Positions 4,871-5,838 of a DNA stretch of 5,838 bases are shown piece after piece; the stretch's first letter is position 1, and every line of letters starts with the position of its first letter. Under the pieces are notes generated by a model. The model did no database searches and had not been told where the DNA came from. It worked only from the letters and a program-made list of their open reading frames with translations. The stretch comes from an uncultured Planctomycetaceae bacterium (lineage in GTDB: Bacteria; Planctomycetota; Planctomycetia; Pirellulales; Pirellulaceae), in the NCBI GenBank assembly GCA_937967755.1, contig CALBTA010000128.1:1-5838 (forward strand), given 5' to 3'. The position numbers and the translations under genes were made by a program.

Positions 4871-5838
4871 ATGATTCGTACGACGCTGCTTGCCGCTTGC
4901 GTGATGGTGGCGGGATTTGCTTCCGCCGCTGAGCAGCCCAATATCGTTTACATCATGATGGACGATGCGGGTTACGGCGATTTGAGTTGCTATGGGCAGA
5001 CGCATTTCAGCACGCCGAATATGGACCGGCTGGCGGCGGAGGGGATGAAGTTTACCGATCACTATTCGGGCAGCACGGTTTGCGCGCCGACGCGATGTTG
5101 TCTGATGATGGGGGTGCATACAGGTCATGCGTTCATTCGCGGCAATCGTGAAATCAAACCTGAAGGGCAGTTTCCGATTCCGGCTGACGCGGTGACCATC
5201 CCGCGGCTGCTAAAGAAAGCGGGCTACACGACCGGCATGTTCGGTAAATGGGGCCTCGGCCCGCCCGACTCGCACGCCGACCCGATGGAACACTTCGATG
5301 CGTTTTACGGCTACAACTGCCAGCGGAAGGCGCATACCTATTACCCTGAGTATTTGTGGGACGGCCGCGAGAAGCACGAGTTGGATGGCAAGACTTACTC
5401 GCAAGATTTGATCAACACGCGAGCGCTCCAGTTCATTCGCGAGAACAAAAGCGGGCCGTTCTTTTGCTTCATGTCAATCACCGTTCCGCACGCGGCGATG
5501 CACGTGCCGGAGGAATCGGCCGCGCCGTTTCGTAAGAAGTTCTCGCAGTTTGAAAACAAGATCGGCAAGTACAGCGGCCCCGATGTGAAGAACCCGATCG
5601 CGGCGTTCGCCGGCATGATGACGCGGCTGGACGGGCAAATTGGTGAGTTGCTGGACCTGCTGGAAGAACTGGAAATTGATGAGCAGACGTTGGTGATGCT
5701 CACCTCCGACAATGGTCCGCATTTGGAAGGGGGCCACGACCCGCGGTTCTTCGATTCCAACGGCCCGCTGCGCGGTTTCAAACGCGATCTTCACGAAGGG
5801 GGCATCCGCGTGCCGCTGCTGGTTCGCTGGCCGGGCAC
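4871..5838 (+). CDS. Exported Cys-type arylsulfatase (3' end outside window)
   Basis: The frame stays open from 4871 to the window edge, giving 322 residues of a sulfatase that usually runs to about 450-500. Residues 1-19 are a Sec signal peptide (LLAACVMVAGFASA), so the enzyme is exported. It belongs to the formylglycine sulfatases of the alkaline phosphatase superfamily, which hydrolyse sulfate esters. Visible active-site residues by analogy with arylsulfatase A are Asp31 and Asp32 (MMDDAGYGD), Cys71 and Arg75 in CAPTR (Cys71 is the formylglycine precursor), Lys126 in GKWGLG, His207 in TVPH, Asp280 and Asn281 in TSDNG, and Lys304 in RGFKRDLHEGG. Two oddities stand out: the His of the usual GKWHLG is Gly128, and the segment after CAPTR reads CCLMMG rather than the common xxLxTG. 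The substrate cannot be deduced; sulfated polysaccharide is the typical planctomycete context. Activation needs a formylglycine-generating enzyme not present here. Confidence 0.95.
   Translation, partial: MIRTTLLAACVMVAGFASAAEQPNIVYIMMDDAGYGDLSCYGQTHFSTPNMDRLAAEGMKFTDHYSGSTVCAPTRCCLMMGVHTGHAFIRGNREIKPEGQFPIPADAVTIPRLLKKAGYTTGMFGKWGLGPPDSHADPMEHFDAFYGYNCQRKAHTYYPEYLWDGREKHELDGKTYSQDLINTRALQFIRENKSGPFFCFMSITVPHAAMHVPEESAAPFRKKFSQFENKIGKYSGPDVKNPIAAFAGMMTRLDGQIGELLDLLEELEIDEQTLVMLTSDNGPHLEGGHDPRFFDSNGPLRGFKRDLHEGGIRVPLLVRWPG

Noticed and set aside
4838..5128. 96-codon minus-strand open frame overlapping the sulfatase start
   Set aside because: It overlaps the signal peptide and catalytic core of the sulfatase, shows no export signal or domain, and ends in the intergenic region without structure.

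Overview
The window looks like a piece of a Planctomycetes chromosome, most likely of the Pirellulales/Rhodopirellula type. The main reason is the gene content. It holds a diheme PSCyt1/PSD-domain protein and an HXXSHH (DUF1552) protein in tandem, a Cys-type arylsulfatase beside them, and a Tat-exported xylose-isomerase-like TIM-barrel protein. The paired PSCyt/PSD and DUF1552 families are strongly enriched in that phylum. The assignment is inferred from families, with no sequence search behind it.

Layout: positions 7-55 hold seven consecutive 7-bp repeat units ending one base before the start of the first gene (57-971, +), a Tat-exported sugar isomerase/epimerase-like protein. That gene is convergent, with a gap of only 33 bp, with a two-gene minus-strand unit. 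In transcription order this unit is a diheme cytochrome-type PSCyt1-PSD protein (4688 to 2298) followed after 12 bp by a DUF1552/HXXSHH protein (2285 to 1005). A 182-bp divergent intergenic region (4689-4870) separates the cytochrome gene from a sulfatase gene (4871 to beyond 5838, +), whose C-terminal third lies outside the window.

All four proteins carry export signals: Tat for the isomerase and the DUF1552 protein, Sec-type for the diheme protein and the sulfatase. The local theme is therefore envelope or periplasmic chemistry. Sulfatases in this phylum typically desulfate algal or other sulfated polysaccharides. The isomerase-like protein may act on a free sugar, and the diheme protein could carry out an electron-transfer or oxidative step. 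A shared pathway is only an inference, since the genes form three transcription units. I found no tRNA, rRNA, CRISPR, transposase or phage gene. The most unusual non-coding signal is the heptad repeat in front of the first gene. The most unusual protein-level signals are altered active-site positions in the sulfatase and the isomerase. I do not see convincing evidence of a wholly new system.
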